Below are positions 12,996-14,550 of a DNA stretch of 14,550 nucleotides, one piece after another (position 1 is the stretch's first letter; the number at the start of each line of letters is the position of its first letter). The notes under the pieces were generated by a model that saw only the letters and a program-made list of their open reading frames with translations, was not told where the DNA came from and ran no database searches. Source of the stretch: CAYRUP01 sp964427485 (GTDB taxonomy: Bacteria; Pseudomonadota; Gammaproteobacteria; DSM-16500); the NCBI GenBank assembly GCA_964427485.1, contig CAYRUP010000042.1:1-14550 (forward strand). Reading direction: 5' to 3'. A program made the position numbers and the translations under genes.

Positions 12996-13015
12996 GGGTA
13001 CGGCGCGCCGTGCCC
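12996..13015. repeat. GC-rich palindrome between rplU and rpmA
   Basis: GGGTACGGCGCGCCGTGCCC is a near-perfect 20-base palindrome (one mismatched pair, T/G), starkly GC-rich against its AT-rich flanks. It is next to CCTAC, so that the minus strand reads GTAGGGGCACGGCG... Short GTAGGGGC-type palindromes occur as dispersed repeats in several bacteria. It could be a remnant of one, or an mRNA hairpin that tunes rpmA relative to rplU. Confidence 0.6.
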
Positions 13016-13021
13016 CTACAG

Positions 13022-13330
13022 TTAACCGATCTTTGTAATTTTAACTTCAGTGAAATCTTGTCTGTGACCCATTTGTTTACGATGGTGTTTACGACGTCTG
13101 AATTTTACAATATGAATTTTCTTGTGACGACCATGAGATACCACATGAGCCGCTACTTCTGCGTTTGCTAAATGTGGCTTACCTACTTTAATGTCATCGC
13201 CATTTACAACCATTAGGACTTTATCAAAATTTACGGTTGCACCAACTTCAGCAACCAGCTTTGCAATCTTCAGTGTTTGTCCTTCCGTTACACGAAATTG
13301 CTGACCACCACTGGTAATTACTGCATACAT
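13022..13330 (-). CDS. rplU: Large subunit ribosomal protein L21
   Basis: L21 binds 23S rRNA in the 50S subunit. The 102-residue protein begins MYAVITSGGQQFRVTEGQTL and carries the basic segment VKFRRRKHHRKQMGHRQ with the C-terminal TEVKITKI expected for L21. GGAG lies about 8 bases upstream of the ATG. It is first in the rplU-rpmA(-obgE) transcript and divergent from ispB, the common arrangement in gammaproteobacteria. Confidence 0.98.
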   Translation of the reverse strand: MYAVITSGGQQFRVTEGQTLKIAKLVAEVGATVNFDKVLMVVNGDDIKVGKPHLANAEVAAHVVSHGRHKKIHIVKFRRRKHHRKQMGHRQDFTEVKITKIG

Positions 13331-13381
13331 GTTCTATCACTCCAATTCCGGGGATTTTTATATCATTCTGAAAAGAGTGCG

Positions 13382-13411
13382 ATTATAGGCCACAGGCGTG
13401 GCAAAGTGCAA
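13382..13411 (-). promoter_or_regulatory. rplU-rpmA promoter
   Basis: On the minus strand TTGCAC (13411-13406), an 18-base spacer and a perfect TATAAT (13387-13382), about 50 bases before the rplU ATG. Confidence 0.65.
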
Positions 13412-13437
13412 GAATAAATTAGGATAAAAATGACACC

Positions 13438-13467
13438 TTGACATCTACCTAGCCGCACTACTAGCAT
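13438..13467 (+). promoter_or_regulatory. ispB promoter
   Basis: A perfect -35 TTGACA (13438-13443) and TAGCAT (13462-13467) after 18 bases, about 36 bases before the ispB ATG. It is divergent from the rplU promoter. Confidence 0.55.
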
Positions 13468-13503
13468 TCGAGTTTAAATGAAAATGGTAGAGAACCGCCT
13501 GAT

Positions 13504-14472
13504 ATGCCCCTGGAATCAATACGTTCGCTGGTACAAGCTGACTTGGAAGCCACAGATAAATTCATCTGTGCGGAGCTTTTATCTGATATTCCCCTGATTA
13601 ACCAGTTAGTTGAATACATCTTGCTATGTGGGGGGAAGCGTATTCGACCGCTTGTGGTTTTATTGACTGCACGCGCCTTGAATCATCAAGGTCAACAGCA
13701 TATTGATTTGGCCGCCGCAATCGAGCTTATTCACACAGCTACTTTATTGCATGATGATGTAGTGGATAGTTCCAACTTACGTCGGGGCAGTAAGACTGCT
13801 AATCATATTTGGGGAAATGAAGCGAGCGTTTTGGTGGGTGATTTTCTTTATTCACGCGCCTTCCAACTGATTGTTAAGTTACAAAACTTAGATATCATGA
13901 ATATCTTCGCCAATGCCACCAATATTATTGCGGAAGGCGAAGTCATGCAGCTGGTTAATTGTCGTGACCCTGATACCACTGAACAATCTTATTTTGATGT
14001 GATTCAGCGTAAAACAGCTAAATTATTCGAAGTTGCCTCACAAATTGGCACTGCGCTCTGTCAGTATGAGGTAAAACAAATGTCGGCCATGCAATGTTAC
14101 GGCATGTCTCTTGGCACTGCTTTTCAATTGATTGACGATGCATTGGACTATAGCTCTTCTGCTGAAGAAATGGGAAAAAACATGGGTGATGATTTAGCTG
14201 AAGGCAAACCCACTCTTCCCTTAATTCATGCATTGCGGCATGGCAGCAAAGCAGAAATTAAGCTCATTCGCAACGCAATTAAAACCGGTTCCACGAAAAA
14301 TCTTGATTCTATTCTTACAATTATTGAATCCACCGGCGCTATCGAGTACACTGCCAGCGCTGCAAAACAATACGCACAACAAGCCGTCACCAGCTTAAAT
14401 CATATTCCCGAATCGCCTTATCGCAAGGCATTACATGATTTAGCAGAATTTGTTGTGGCAAGAAAATATTAG
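13504..14472 (+). CDS. ispB: Polyprenyl (octaprenyl-type) diphosphate synthase
   Basis: Adds isopentenyl units to an allylic diphosphate to make the long side chain of ubiquinone or menaquinone. The 322-residue trans-prenyltransferase has GGKRIRP (43-49), the first aspartate motif LLHDDVVDSSNLRRG with DDVVD at 84-88, and the second LIDDALDY with DDALD at 211-215; both bind magnesium-diphosphate. The length and its place divergent from rplU-rpmA match ispB of gammaproteobacteria. The chain length cannot be read with certainty. The ribosome site before the ATG is weak. The stop TAG overlaps the first bases of a downstream hairpin. Confidence 0.95.
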   Translation: MPLESIRSLVQADLEATDKFICAELLSDIPLINQLVEYILLCGGKRIRPLVVLLTARALNHQGQQHIDLAAAIELIHTATLLHDDVVDSSNLRRGSKTANHIWGNEASVLVGDFLYSRAFQLIVKLQNLDIMNIFANATNIIAEGEVMQLVNCRDPDTTEQSYFDVIQRKTAKLFEVASQIGTALCQYEVKQMSAMQCYGMSLGTAFQLIDDALDYSSSAEEMGKNMGDDLAEGKPTLPLIHALRHGSKAEIKLIRNAIKTGSTKNLDSILTIIESTGAIEYTASAAKQYAQQAVTSLNHIPESPYRKALHDLAEFVVARKY

Positions 14473-14490
14473 GGTCTGTAAACAGACCCT
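14471..14490 (+). terminator. Hairpin after ispB, possible terminator
   Basis: AGGGTCTGT (14471-14479), an AA loop and ACAGACCCT (14482-14490) form a perfect 9-base stem that begins within the ispB stop codon. No T tract follows, so it may be a weak terminator or an RNA processing/stability element between ispB and the tRNA six bases later. Confidence 0.5.
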
Positions 14491-14496
14491 AATAAA

Positions 14497-14550
14497 CGGG
14501 GTGTAGCTCAGCCTGGTAGAGCACTGCTTTCGGGAGGCAGGGGCCGCTGG
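14497..14550 (+). tRNA. tRNA-Pro(CGG), 3' part outside window
   Basis: The sequence reads as a tRNA: acceptor strand CGGGGTG (14497-14503), D stem GCTC/GAGC with the loop AGCCTGGTA, anticodon stem CTGCT/GGCAG and loop TTCGGGA, so the anticodon is CGG with G37, as in proline tRNAs reading CCG. C as the first base also fits bacterial tRNA-Pro. The window ends in the T stem (GCTGG). Confidence 0.92.

Overview
The window looks like a chromosomal segment of a gammaproteobacterium, most plausibly from the Legionellales/Coxiellaceae side. Three things point there: gammaproteobacterial gene blocks (nadD-rsfS-rlmH; murJ / ribF-ileS-lspA beside rpsT; rplU-rpmA-obgE beside ispB), moderately AT-rich DNA, and a small two-helix membrane protein that resembles the IcmD/DotP family of Dot/Icm type IVB secretion systems. 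The taxon is inferred from gene content and was not tested by any search.

Layout. Bases 1-1130 are accessory: the A-rich 3' end of an unrecognised gene, then a Fic-domain gene of the 'mobile mystery protein B' type, then about 380 bases with no convincing gene. That stretch holds a 133-base inverted-repeat element and a possible gene remnant. Bases 1166-2725 carry nadD, rsfS and rlmH, read rightwards. Bases 2737-4344 are a second accessory patch: an IcmD-like gene (minus) diverging from an alpha/beta hydrolase gene (plus). Bases 4307-8736 are the ribF-ileS-lspA operon (minus), with a palindromic dispersed repeat between ileS and lspA. An unrecognised 209-residue soluble protein gene (plus, 8805-9434) sits between ribF and murJ. 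Then come murJ (minus), rpsT (plus, UUG start), a second, longer copy of the palindromic repeat, and the rplU-rpmA-obgE cluster (minus). A strong intrinsic terminator lies between rpmA and obgE. ispB (plus) follows, and the window ends inside a tRNA-Pro(CGG).

How the genes fit together. The core genes cover NAD synthesis (nadD), ribosome silencing, modification and structure (rsfS, rlmH, rpsT, rplU, rpmA, obgE), FMN/FAD synthesis (ribF), isoleucine charging (ileS), lipoprotein maturation (lspA), lipid II export (murJ) and the quinone side chain (ispB). Among them lie short, apparently recent insertions: Fic, IcmD-like, hydrolase, the 209-residue protein, and repeats. The most interesting points are the orphan IcmD-like gene, the unknown gene between murJ and ribF, the Fic gene apparently without its usual partner, the nested palindromic repeats, and the obgE start whose ribosome binding site lies inside a terminator stem. 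I saw no CRISPR array, rRNA, complete insertion sequence or recognisable riboswitch.
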